Source: an uncultured Verrucomicrobiales bacterium (GTDB taxonomy: Bacteria; Verrucomicrobiota; Verrucomicrobiae; Limisphaerales; CANJSG01). From it: a stretch of 6,066 bases of DNA. Where the stretch lies: the NCBI GenBank assembly GCA_946480965.1, contig CAMLMI010000301.1, positions 1 to 6,066 of the forward strand, written 5' to 3'. Numbering within the stretch: the first letter of the stretch is position 1; every line of letters begins with the position of its first letter. Below the pieces are notes generated by a model. It searched no databases. It was not told the DNA's origin and worked only from the letters and a program-made list of their open reading frames with translations. This document shows, one piece after another, positions 1 through 6,066 of this stretch. The position numbers and the translations under genes were made by a program.

Positions 1-251
1 TCCTCGAAGCCATTTCCCCCACGACCAATGTAGGCAAGCTGACCAAGCCGCTCTTCGTGGTGCAGGGGAAGAATGATCCCCGCGTGCCCGTGACCGAGGC
101 CGAGCAGATGGTGAAGGCCATCCGCGATCAGGGCGGCTCCGTCTGGTATCTGATGGCCAAGGACGAAGGCCACGGCTTCGCGAAGAAGGCCAACGCCGAC
201 TTCCAGTTCATGGCCCAGATCCTCTTCTTCCGGGAGCATCTGTTGAAGTAG
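1..251 (+). CDS. S9 family (prolyl-oligopeptidase-like) serine peptidase, C-terminal fragment
   Basis: This is the 3' end of a gene that starts upstream of the window; the reading frame is open from base 3 and ends at TAG 249-251. The visible 82 residues are the end of an alpha/beta-hydrolase catalytic domain of the S9 peptidase family (dipeptidyl-peptidase / acylaminoacyl-peptidase type). The segment VVQGKNDPRVP holds the expected catalytic Asp (codon 75-77) after a beta strand, and DEGHGF holds the catalytic His (codon 171-173), followed by the usual closing helix ending FFREHLLK. The nucleophile Ser (GxSxGG) would lie upstream and cannot be checked. Such enzymes cleave short peptides, often after export, but the exact substrate and location cannot be told from this piece. 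It is separated from the next genes by 300 bases and is probably not part of their operon. The family is secure; the subfamily is not. Confidence 0.93.
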   Translation, partial: LEAISPTTNVGKLTKPLFVVQGKNDPRVPVTEAEQMVKAIRDQGGSVWYLMAKDEGHGFAKKANADFQFMAQILFFREHLLK

Positions 252-271
252 GACAGGCATCCTGCCTGTCC
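251..271. repeat. Perfect 8-bp inverted repeat abutting the peptidase stop codon
   Basis: The arms GGACAGGC (251-258) and GCCTGTCC (264-271) are exact reverse complements around a 5-base loop ATCCT, and the first G is the last base of the TAG stop. A stem this GC-rich directly after a stop could slow or end transcription or protect the mRNA 3' end, but no T-run follows (the next bases are GTGGGGCG), so it is not a canonical intrinsic terminator. It may instead be one copy of a dispersed palindromic (REP-like) repeat; I have a vague, unverified memory of similar palindromes in Verrucomicrobiota genomes. Confidence 0.6.
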
Positions 272-310
272 GTGGGGCGCGGAAAGAAAGGTGAGATTCT
301 GAAACGTCGC

Positions 311-333
311 GGAGCCACACCGTTGGTGTCTCC
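311..333. repeat. Imperfect inverted repeat (9-bp stem with 2-base bulge)
   Basis: GGAG (311-314) pairs with CTCC (330-333) and ACACC (317-321) pairs with GGTGT (325-329), with loop GTT (322-324) and an unpaired CC bulge at 315-316 on the 5' side. It lies 39 bases after the first palindrome. No T-run follows, so it is a poor intrinsic terminator. Together with 251-271 it suggests a structured or repeat-derived intergenic element. The function is unknown. Confidence 0.45.
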
Positions 334-455
334 ACCGAGACTTCGAAGATAGGCTGGAAGCCTTTCCCACTCCAGCCCAAACCATGAAGCCGATTCATCG
401 CCGCGCTGGAAACGATGAGCCGCACGGCGAACTCCCGCCCTTCCGGTGAAACCCA

Positions 456-483
456 TTGACCCGGAGCGACACCGGTTCCTAAC
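456..483 (+). promoter_or_regulatory. Weak candidate sigma70-type promoter for the ATP-grasp operon
   Basis: TTGACC (456-461) matches five of six bases of the -35 consensus. With a 16-base spacer, CCTAAC (478-483) matches only three of six bases of the -10 consensus. The position, about 70 bases before the ATG at 552, and its place in the only long gap before the four-gene cluster fit an operon promoter. The -10 is poor and the host's sigma-factor preferences are unknown, so this is only a candidate. Confidence 0.22.
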
Positions 484-551
484 CTTTCGCCCGTGCGGCG
501 GCGGCGCCACTTCCCTCCAAGCCCCGCAGCGCTTCCCCGTTGTCTGCCAAC

Positions 552-1997
552 ATGAAAACCGGATTCACGAACTACCAGCTGGACGGATTCTTCGACGAGA
601 TGTTCGTCGATGGCCGCACGGTGCGGCCGCACTACCAGCGCCTCCTGGAACGCTTCCGCGGGTTGAGCCCGGCGGACCTCCAGAACCGCCGCCAGATGGC
701 CGACGCGTCGTTCCTGAACCAGGGCATCACCTTCACCGTCTATAGCGACAACCAGGGCACGGAGCGCATCTTCCCCTTCGACATCGTCCCCCGGATCATC
801 CCGAACTCCGAGTGGCAGCACGTGGAGCGCGGCCTGACCCAGCGCATCACCGCGTTGAACCTCTTCCTGCACGACGTCTATCACGGGCAGAAGATCGTGA
901 AGGACGGCGTGATCCCGCGCAGCTTCATCGACGACGCGAAGCATTTCCGGCCGGAGTTCATGGGCTTCAACGTCCCCAAGAACATCTACATCCACATCTG
1001 CGGCACGGACCTGATCCGCGACGAGACGGGCCAATACGTGGTGCTGGAGGACAACGGCCGCTGCCCCAGCGGCGTCTCCTACATGCTGGAGAACCGCCAG
1101 ACCCTGCGGCAGGTCTTCCCATCACTCTTCGACTCCTACGGCGTGCGCCCGGTGGCGAACTACCCGCAGGAGCTGTTGAACGTCCTCAAATACATCGCCC
1201 CGCGCGGACGCCCCAGCCCCAAGGTCGTCGTCCTCACCCCCGGCATCTACAACAGCGCCTACTTCGAGCACTCCTTCCTCGCCCGCCAGATGGGCATCGA
1301 CATCGTGGAAGGCAGCGACCTGACCGTGCGCGACGGCCACGTCTATATGAAGACGACCAAGGGCCTGGAGCACGTGGACGTGATCTACCGCCGGATCGAC
1401 GACGACTTCCTCGATCCCCAGGTCTTCCGCAAGGACTCGCAGCTCGGCGTGCCCGGCATCGTGGACGCCTACCGGCGCGGCAACGTCAGCCTCGCGAACT
1501 CCATCGGCACCGGCGTGGCGGACGACAAGGTCATCTATTATTTCGTACCCCGGATGATCAAATACTACCTCGGCGAGGATCCCATCCTGCCGAACGTCCC
1601 CACCTACCTCGCGAGCGAGCCGTCGGACATGAAATACATCATGGACAACCTGCCGAAGCTCGTGGTCAAGGCGGCCAACGAATCCGGCGGCTACGGCATG
1701 CTTGTCGGGCCGCACGCCTCATCCGCCGAGGTCGAGAAGTTCCGCAAGCTGATCAAGGCCAATCCCCGGAACTACATCGCCCAGCCCACGCTCGGCCTTT
1801 CCCGCCACCCGTGCATCTTCGACGGCAAGCCCGAGGGCCGGCACATCGACCTCCGGCCCTACGTGCTCTACGGCGAGAAAGTGACCATCGTTCCCGGCGG
1901 CCTCACCCGTGTGGCGCTGACCAAGGGCTCGCTCGTCGTCAATTCCTCCCAGGGCGGCGGCAGCAAGGACACCTGGGTGCTGGAGGGCGACGAATAG
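552..1997 (+). CDS. Circularly permuted type 2 ATP-grasp protein (COG2308-like), stand-alone, predicted amidoligase
   Basis: A 481-residue protein of the circularly permuted ATP-grasp family (Pfam CP_ATPgrasp_1/2, formerly DUF404/DUF407). The family is predicted to use ATP to join a carboxylate to an amine, giving an amide or peptide; the substrate is unknown. All motifs expected of an active member are visible: [12 protein letters not shown] (E166, D167, N168), the nucleotide-binding lysine and glycine-rich loop [12 protein letters not shown] (K373, 377-382), RHIDLRP (430-436), and [14 protein letters not shown] (N464, K472). The length is normal for the stand-alone form. I chose ATG 552 because the family normally begins shortly before a motif like [11 protein letters not shown]; a TTG at 540 would add only four residues. 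Neither start has a clear Shine-Dalgarno sequence. No signal peptide or membrane segment is seen, so it should be cytoplasmic. It is the first gene of the cluster, and its partner alpha-E gene follows after 48 bases. Confidence 0.93.
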   Translation: MKTGFTNYQLDGFFDEMFVDGRTVRPHYQRLLERFRGLSPADLQNRRQMADASFLNQGITFTVYSDNQGTERIFPFDIVPRIIPNSEWQHVERGLTQRITALNLFLHDVYHGQKIVKDGVIPRSFIDDAKHFRPEFMGFNVPKNIYIHICGTDLIRDETGQYVVLEDNGRCPSGVSYMLENRQTLRQVFPSLFDSYGVRPVANYPQELLNVLKYIAPRGRPSPKVVVLTPGIYNSAYFEHSFLARQMGIDIVEGSDLTVRDGHVYMKTTKGLEHVDVIYRRIDDDFLDPQVFRKDSQLGVPGIVDAYRRGNVSLANSIGTGVADDKVIYYFVPRMIKYYLGEDPILPNVPTYLASEPSDMKYIMDNLPKLVVKAANESGGYGMLVGPHASSAEVEKFRKLIKANPRNYIAQPTLGLSRHPCIFDGKPEGRHIDLRPYVLYGEKVTIVPGGLTRVALTKGSLVVNSSQGGGSKDTWVLEGDE

Positions 1998-2045
1998 CCC
2001 CCGGTCGCGAAACCCCGAACCTTCATCTCCCAAAAACGATCTTCC

Positions 2046-3056
2046 ATGCTTAGCCGAGTCGCCGACTGCCTCCTCTGGATGGGCCGCCACGTCGAGCGCG
2101 CCGAGAACATCGCCCGCCTGCTCGACGTCAACACCCAGCTCCTGCTCGACCTGCCGCTGAAGCAGGCCGAGAAGCTGAAGAAGGACTGGTTCCCCGTCGT
2201 CGCCGCCCTCGGCGATGAGGAGAGCTTCCGCCGGTTCACCCGCAGGACCGATTCCGCCACGGTCACGCACTTCCTCACCTTCAGCCGAGACAACCCGAAC
2301 TCCATCGTCTCCTGCCTGGCCTCCGCCCGCGAGAACGCCCGCACGGTGCGCGAGCAGATCTCCTCCGAGATGTGGGAGGAGCTGAACCGCATCTACCTCT
2401 GGAGCCTGAGCCGGGACGCCGTCCGCACCTTCGAGGAGAACTGCTACGATTTCTTCCAGCGCATCCGCGAGTTCGCCTGCCTCTTCTACGGCGTCACCGA
2501 CACCTCCATGCCGCACACCGAGGGCTGGGACTTCATCCAGCTCGGCATCCTGCTGGAGCGCGCGGACAAGACCTCGCGCTTCCTCGACGAGGAGTTCCAC
2601 CTGGTGAAGGGCACGCCCGAACAGCCCAGCGAATACACCCTCCAATGGACCTCGGTGCTCCGCAGTTGCAGCGCCCAGCAGGCCTATCAGCAGACCTACG
2701 TAGCCCGGGTGGAACGCGAGAAGGTCGCGGATCTCCTGCTGCTCTCGGAGTCGTTCCCGCGCTCGGTCGAGTTCTGCGTCCACGAGCTCGACGTCGTCCT
2801 GCGCCGCATCTCCGGCGTGGCCCCGGCGCGTTTCTCGAACCGAGCGGAGAAGCTCAGCGGCCGCCTCGTGGCCGAGCTGGTTTACAGCTCGATTGACGAC
2901 ATCATCGCCGTCGGGCTCCATCGGGCGATGGACGACCTCCAGACCAAGATCAACGCCATCGGGGCCGCGATCTACGACGCATACATCCACCATCCGCCGA
3001 TGCTGCCGGAAATGATCTCCGGAGGCCTCGCGGAGGAACAGCAGCAGCAACAGTAG
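2046..3056 (+). CDS. Alpha-E domain protein (COG2307-like, formerly DUF403), stand-alone
   Basis: A 336-residue, mostly helical protein of the alpha-E family (Pfam PF04168). The start is well supported: MLSRVADCLLWMGRHVERAEN at residues 1-21 is the family's typical N-terminus, including the ERAEN signature (E17, E20) that gives the domain its glutamate-based name. A second signature lies at GWDFIQLGILLERAD (160-174). The family is nearly always encoded beside or fused to circularly permuted ATP-grasp proteins and is thought to be their partner, though its biochemical role is not established. The order here, 48 bases after the ATP-grasp gene, fits co-transcription and a complex. The C-terminus ends in five glutamines after EE, encoded by a short CAG/CAA run; this looks like an unstructured tail and is not a family hallmark. 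No signal peptide or membrane helix is visible. No Shine-Dalgarno sequence precedes ATG 2046. Confidence 0.93.
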   Translation: MLSRVADCLLWMGRHVERAENIARLLDVNTQLLLDLPLKQAEKLKKDWFPVVAALGDEESFRRFTRRTDSATVTHFLTFSRDNPNSIVSCLASARENARTVREQISSEMWEELNRIYLWSLSRDAVRTFEENCYDFFQRIREFACLFYGVTDTSMPHTEGWDFIQLGILLERADKTSRFLDEEFHLVKGTPEQPSEYTLQWTSVLRSCSAQQAYQQTYVARVEREKVADLLLLSESFPRSVEFCVHELDVVLRRISGVAPARFSNRAEKLSGRLVAELVYSSIDDIIAVGLHRAMDDLQTKINAIGAAIYDAYIHHPPMLPEMISGGLAEEQQQQQ

Positions 3057-3067
3057 CCCTCCATCCC

Positions 3068-5575
3068 GTGCCAAACGCAGCGTCACCCGGCCTCCACTCG
3101 GGTGGTCTGGATGAAACCCGCCACGATGCGTCGCCCGCCGGGGACGTCTATCGCCGCCTGCTCGCCCATTTCCAGAACGGCGACCCGCGCGGCCTCAAGC
3201 GCTCCAGCGATCTCGCCCAGCGTTTGACCGAGGATCTCAGCGCCGCACCGACCTCGCTGAAGGATTCGCCCAACCGCCGCCGCATCCCCTTCGATCTCTT
3301 CCCGCGCATCATCGCGCCGGAGGAATGGGGCTTCCTGGAAGCGGGCCTCCGCCAGCGCGCCGCCGTCTGGAACCATTTCCTCCGCGACATCCACGATTCG
3401 CAGGAGGTGTTGAAGGCCGGGATCATCCCCTACGAGCTGGTCTATGACAGCCCGGACTACCTGCGCCCCGCCGTGGGCATCAAGGTCACGGACGACGTCT
3501 TCTGCCACTACTGCGCCTTCGACCTGTCGCGCGACGCCGCCGGGCGCTGGACCGTGATCGAAGACCACATCTCCACGCCGACCGGCGCGGTCTATGCGCT
3601 GCACGCGCGCGACGTGATCAACAGCGCGGCGGCGGGATTGATGGAGTTCGGCGACATCCAGCCCCACCGCAACTTCGCCACCGATCTGCTGGAGCATTTC
3701 CGCAGCTTCGCCCGCGGTGGCTCGACCGAGCCGCGCGTGGTCATGGTGTCCTCCAGCCCGGATTCTCCCACCTACTTCGAGCACGGCCATCTGGCCCGGC
3801 TCATGGGCATCCCGCTGGTGCGCGGCGGCGACCTAGCGGTGCTGAACACCAGCATCCACCTGAAGACCATCGGCGGCCTGGAACCGATCGATGTCCTCTT
3901 CCGCCGCATCGAGGATTCGCAGCTCGATCCCCTGGCGCTCGATCCAACCAGCCTCCACGGCGTCCCGGCTCTGCTGAACTGCGTGCGCAAGCGCACCGTC
4001 GGCGTGGTCAACGCCATCGGCGCAGGCGTCGCCTCGAACCGCGTCATCGCCTCGATGTTGAGCCGCCTCGCGCGGTTCTACCTGAACGAAGCGCTGTTGA
4101 TCCCGACGGTCGAACGCTTCGCGCTGCGCGATCCGGACGAACGCGAGGCCGCGCTCTCCGACCTGGAGAGGTGCTGTTTCTTCCCCGTCCACGCCCGGCC
4201 CGGAGAACCGCGTTGGTTGGCGGACGAACTGTCCGTCATCGAACGCGAGAACCTTCGGCAAAGGCTGATGGCGAGCCCGGCCGACTACGTGGCGGAGCCG
4301 ATCCTGCCGCGCAACCTCCTGCCGTGCTTCACGGGCCAGGGCATCGAACAACGCCACGCCGGGCTGCGGGTCTTCGCGTTGTCCGGACGCAAGACGCGCG
4401 TGCTGCCCTGCGCCCTGACGCGCTTCGCCGCCGACGCCAAGAGCCGCACCGTTTCGCTCGGACGCGGCGGCGGACTGAAGGACACCTGGATTCTCCGCAG
4501 CGCCGACGAGACCGATCCCCCGCCGCGCGGCATCGTCATCCATTCGCCGGAACGCCGCCTCCGGCTCGGCAGCCGCATCGCCGACAGCCTGCTCTGGCTC
4601 GGCCGCTACGCGGAACGCGCCGAGAACACCACGCGCCTGCTGCGCGTCATCGACCAGATCGGATCGGAAACCGAGGGCCGCCAGGCCAATCCCATCGACG
4701 AGTTCCTCCGCGCCACGCTGGAGCGGACCACCGGCTACCGCGTCGCCGCCCAGCCCGGCCGCCGCGGCGTGCAGCTTCGGCCCGCGTTGACCTCGTTGCT
4801 GCTCAACGTCGCCAATCCCTCGTCCGTGGCGAGCTGCGTGGAGGCGTGCCGCGACAACGTGCTCGCCATCCGCGACAGCGTGCCGCCCGAGCTTTGGCGC
4901 GTGATCGACCGCGTCCACCAGGTGGTGCGCTCGGCCAATAGCGGCGTCGCGCCCGGCTCGGTGCCCATCGTGGATCTCCAGGTCTTGACCGGGGAGCTCC
5001 TCGTCCAGTTCGACGCCCTCAGCGGCGCGGCCGGACGCCACGTGCTGCGGGACGACGGCTGGCATTTCTGGAGCTTGGGCGGGCACTTGGAGCGCGCCTT
5101 GATCACCGTCCAGGTCAGCCGCGAAGCCGTGCAGCCGCGCACCTCCAAACGCTTCGGCGCGGAACTCCAGGCCGAGGAGATCGCCGACTGTTTGTTGCGT
5201 CTGCTCGCCTGCCAATACGGCTACCGCAGCCTCTACCAGTCGCGGCCGAACCTCCTGAACGTCGCCACGCTCATCCTCCAGGACAAACACCTGCCGCGCG
5301 GCCTCCACTACTGCATGGACCAGATCCTGGACAACCTCCGCGCCGTCCTCGCGGGCGGCGCTGCGGAGGCCGCGTCCGCCCCGTTGCGCATGGCGGCCAA
5401 GCTGTCCGCCGACATCGAGTTCGCCGAGTTGGGCGAGTTCTTCCCCACCGGCCCCAACGAACCCGACCGCCGCCTCGTCCGCCTGGCCGACCGCGTCTGC
5501 GAACGCATCTCGCAGCTCACCGTCACCATCTCGGACCACTACCTGCACCACCAGGCGTTCAACATTCTCCGCTGA
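3068..5575 (+). CDS. Fusion protein: degenerate circularly permuted ATP-grasp domain plus alpha-E domain
   Basis: An 835-residue two-domain protein. Residues about 30-475 align with the stand-alone ATP-grasp protein upstream (shared IPFDLFPRIIAPEEW, YFEHGHLARLMGI, GVVNAIGAGVAS and GGGLKDTW, K471). Residues about 500-835 align with the alpha-E protein (SRIADSLLWLGRYAERAEN at 502-520, GWHFWSLGGHLERA at 664-677). A roughly 23-residue linker, 476-498, joins them. The active-site motifs of the first domain are eroded: LEDN reads IEDH (164-167), the lysine and glycine-rich loop are replaced by CCFFPVHARPGEP (369-381), RHIDLRP reads RHAGLRV, and the metal-binding Asn region NSSQGGG reads SLGRGGG (S463). 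ATP use is therefore doubtful, and a structural or regulatory role is inferred. The fused architecture is itself known in bacteria. The start is GTG 3068, 11 bases after the alpha-E stop; no better in-frame start lies before the conserved region, and no Shine-Dalgarno sequence is seen. Confidence 0.9.
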   Translation: MPNAASPGLHSGGLDETRHDASPAGDVYRRLLAHFQNGDPRGLKRSSDLAQRLTEDLSAAPTSLKDSPNRRRIPFDLFPRIIAPEEWGFLEAGLRQRAAVWNHFLRDIHDSQEVLKAGIIPYELVYDSPDYLRPAVGIKVTDDVFCHYCAFDLSRDAAGRWTVIEDHISTPTGAVYALHARDVINSAAAGLMEFGDIQPHRNFATDLLEHFRSFARGGSTEPRVVMVSSSPDSPTYFEHGHLARLMGIPLVRGGDLAVLNTSIHLKTIGGLEPIDVLFRRIEDSQLDPLALDPTSLHGVPALLNCVRKRTVGVVNAIGAGVASNRVIASMLSRLARFYLNEALLIPTVERFALRDPDEREAALSDLERCCFFPVHARPGEPRWLADELSVIERENLRQRLMASPADYVAEPILPRNLLPCFTGQGIEQRHAGLRVFALSGRKTRVLPCALTRFAADAKSRTVSLGRGGGLKDTWILRSADETDPPPRGIVIHSPERRLRLGSRIADSLLWLGRYAERAENTTRLLRVIDQIGSETEGRQANPIDEFLRATLERTTGYRVAAQPGRRGVQLRPALTSLLLNVANPSSVASCVEACRDNVLAIRDSVPPELWRVIDRVHQVVRSANSGVAPGSVPIVDLQVLTGELLVQFDALSGAAGRHVLRDDGWHFWSLGGHLERALITVQVSREAVQPRTSKRFGAELQAEEIADCLLRLLACQYGYRSLYQSRPNLLNVATLILQDKHLPRGLHYCMDQILDNLRAVLAGGAAEAASAPLRMAAKLSADIEFAELGEFFPTGPNEPDRRLVRLADRVCERISQLTVTISDHYLHHQAFNILR

Positions 5576-5581
5576 CCGGCC

Positions 5582-6066
5582 ATGCAGTTCCTCATCGAAC
5601 ACACGACGGAATACATCTACTCGGCGCCGGCCACCGAGGCGTTCAGCGAGCTGCGCCTGCGGCCCCGCGACAACCTCAAGCAGCGCGTCACCCGCCACGG
5701 CACGAGCGTCCAGCCCGCCGTCTCGGTGGACACCTACACGGACTACTACGGGAACATCGTCGAAACCATCGCCGTCCCCTTCCGCCATTCCGAACTGCGC
5801 GTCACCTCCATCTGCCAGGTGCGCACCTTCGGACTGAACGACGCCCTCTCCGGTCTCGACCTCAGCATCAGCGAGGCCCACGCGTTGAACCACGAGAAGC
5901 GCCGCGAGCTGCACGACTTCCTCCGTCCGTCGCACTTCATCCCGCTGGACCGGCAGATCCGGAACATGGCGCAGGAGCTTTTGCCGCCCTCGGCGAACTT
6001 CAGCGAGGCGCTGGATCGGCTGAACCACCACATCTATTCCCGCTACCGCTACCGCCCCGGTTCGAC
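5582..6066 (+). CDS. Transglutaminase-like family protein, N-terminal fragment
   Basis: The gene begins at ATG 5582, six bases after the stop of the fusion gene, and runs off the window after 161 codons. Residues about 1-85 match the bacterial transglutaminase-like N-terminal region (Pfam PF08379), a beta-rich domain, with typical MQFLIEHTTEYIYSAPA, ELRLRPRDN (23-31) and YTDYYGN (52-58) motifs. Residues about 130-161, ending YSRYRYRPGS, are the lead-in to the transglutaminase core; the catalytic Cys-His-Asp triad lies beyond the window and cannot be checked. Members of this COG1305-type family commonly accompany circularly permuted ATP-grasp and alpha-E genes and are predicted to act as peptidases or amide transferases on the ligase product. 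The absence of a signal peptide suggests a cytoplasmic protein. The near-contiguous spacing argues for co-transcription and possibly translational coupling. Confidence 0.92.
   Translation, partial: MQFLIEHTTEYIYSAPATEAFSELRLRPRDNLKQRVTRHGTSVQPAVSVDTYTDYYGNIVETIAVPFRHSELRVTSICQVRTFGLNDALSGLDLSISEAHALNHEKRRELHDFLRPSHFIPLDRQIRNMAQELLPPSANFSEALDRLNHHIYSRYRYRPGS

Larger units (their letters stand above)
252..551. other. Intergenic region without a convincing gene
   Basis: These 300 bases lie between the peptidase stop and the ATG of the ATP-grasp gene. Short open frames cross it on both strands, but none has a recognisable domain or sensible start context. It holds two inverted repeats close to the peptidase (251-271 and 311-333) and a weak promoter-like pair further down (456-483). 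No tRNA, riboswitch or protein remnant is recognisable. It most likely holds the 3' end signals of the peptidase, possibly a dispersed repeat, and the promoter and 5' leader of the downstream operon. Confidence 0.6.

Noticed and set aside
251..271. Palindrome as a canonical rho-independent terminator
   Set aside because: The stem is strong but no T-run follows; the next bases are G-rich. It was kept only as an inverted repeat.
540..551. TTG at 540 as the start of the ATP-grasp gene
   Set aside because: It would add only four residues to a start at ATG 552, has no better upstream signal, and TTG is the rarer start codon; it cannot be fully excluded.
446..745. A 99-codon + strand frame starting in the intergenic region and running into the ATP-grasp gene
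   Set aside because: It overlaps the start of the real gene in another frame, is Pro/Arg/Gly-rich and has no ribosome binding site or recognisable domain.
812..2053. A 413-codon + strand frame overlapping the ATP-grasp gene
   Set aside because: It is Arg/Pro/His-rich with no domain and overlaps the ATP-grasp reading frame, which carries clear family motifs throughout; it is an out-of-frame shadow.
1719..3086. A 455-codon open frame on the - strand opposite the ATP-grasp and alpha-E genes
   Set aside because: Same pattern: antisense to recognised genes, biased composition rich in Leu, Ala, Gly, Val, Asp and Glu, and no family motif.
3833..6031. A 732-codon open frame on the - strand opposite the fusion and transglutaminase genes
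   Set aside because: It lies antisense to two well-recognised genes, has low-complexity Ala/Val/Gly/Arg/Asp-rich composition and no recognisable domain; it is what strong GC bias at third codon positions produces on the opposite strand.

Overview
The window is about 6.1 kb of GC-rich, densely coding bacterial DNA with every supported gene on the + strand. The gene families, the apparent lack of Shine-Dalgarno sequences and a palindromic intergenic stretch suggest a member of the Planctomycetota-Verrucomicrobiota group. No rRNA or marker gene is present, so this placement is tentative.

Layout: (1) 1-251 is the 3' end of an S9 (prolyl-oligopeptidase-like) serine peptidase, carrying the Asp and His of the catalytic triad. 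(2) 252-551 is a roughly 300-base non-coding gap with two short inverted repeats near the peptidase stop and, at best, a weak promoter. (3) 552-6066 is a tight co-directional cluster of four genes: a stand-alone circularly permuted ATP-grasp protein (552-1997), a stand-alone alpha-E protein (2046-3056), a second protein that fuses both domains in one chain (3068-5575), and the N-terminal part of a transglutaminase-like protein (5582 to the window end). The gaps are 48, 11 and 6 bases, so one transcript is likely.

This gene set matches a predicted but biochemically poorly characterised amidoligase/peptide-tagging system: a COG2308-type ATP-grasp that should form an amide or peptide bond, an alpha-E partner, and a transglutaminase-fold protein that may hydrolyse or transfer the product. 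The most interesting point is that the fused protein looks like a duplicated copy of the two genes before it, in the same order. Its ATP-grasp half has lost most nucleotide- and metal-binding motifs that the stand-alone enzyme keeps, while its alpha-E half keeps its signature. I infer an active enzyme plus alpha-E paired with a pseudoenzyme-alpha-E fusion that acts as scaffold or regulator.

No CRISPR array, tRNA, rRNA, IS element or clear intrinsic terminator was seen.
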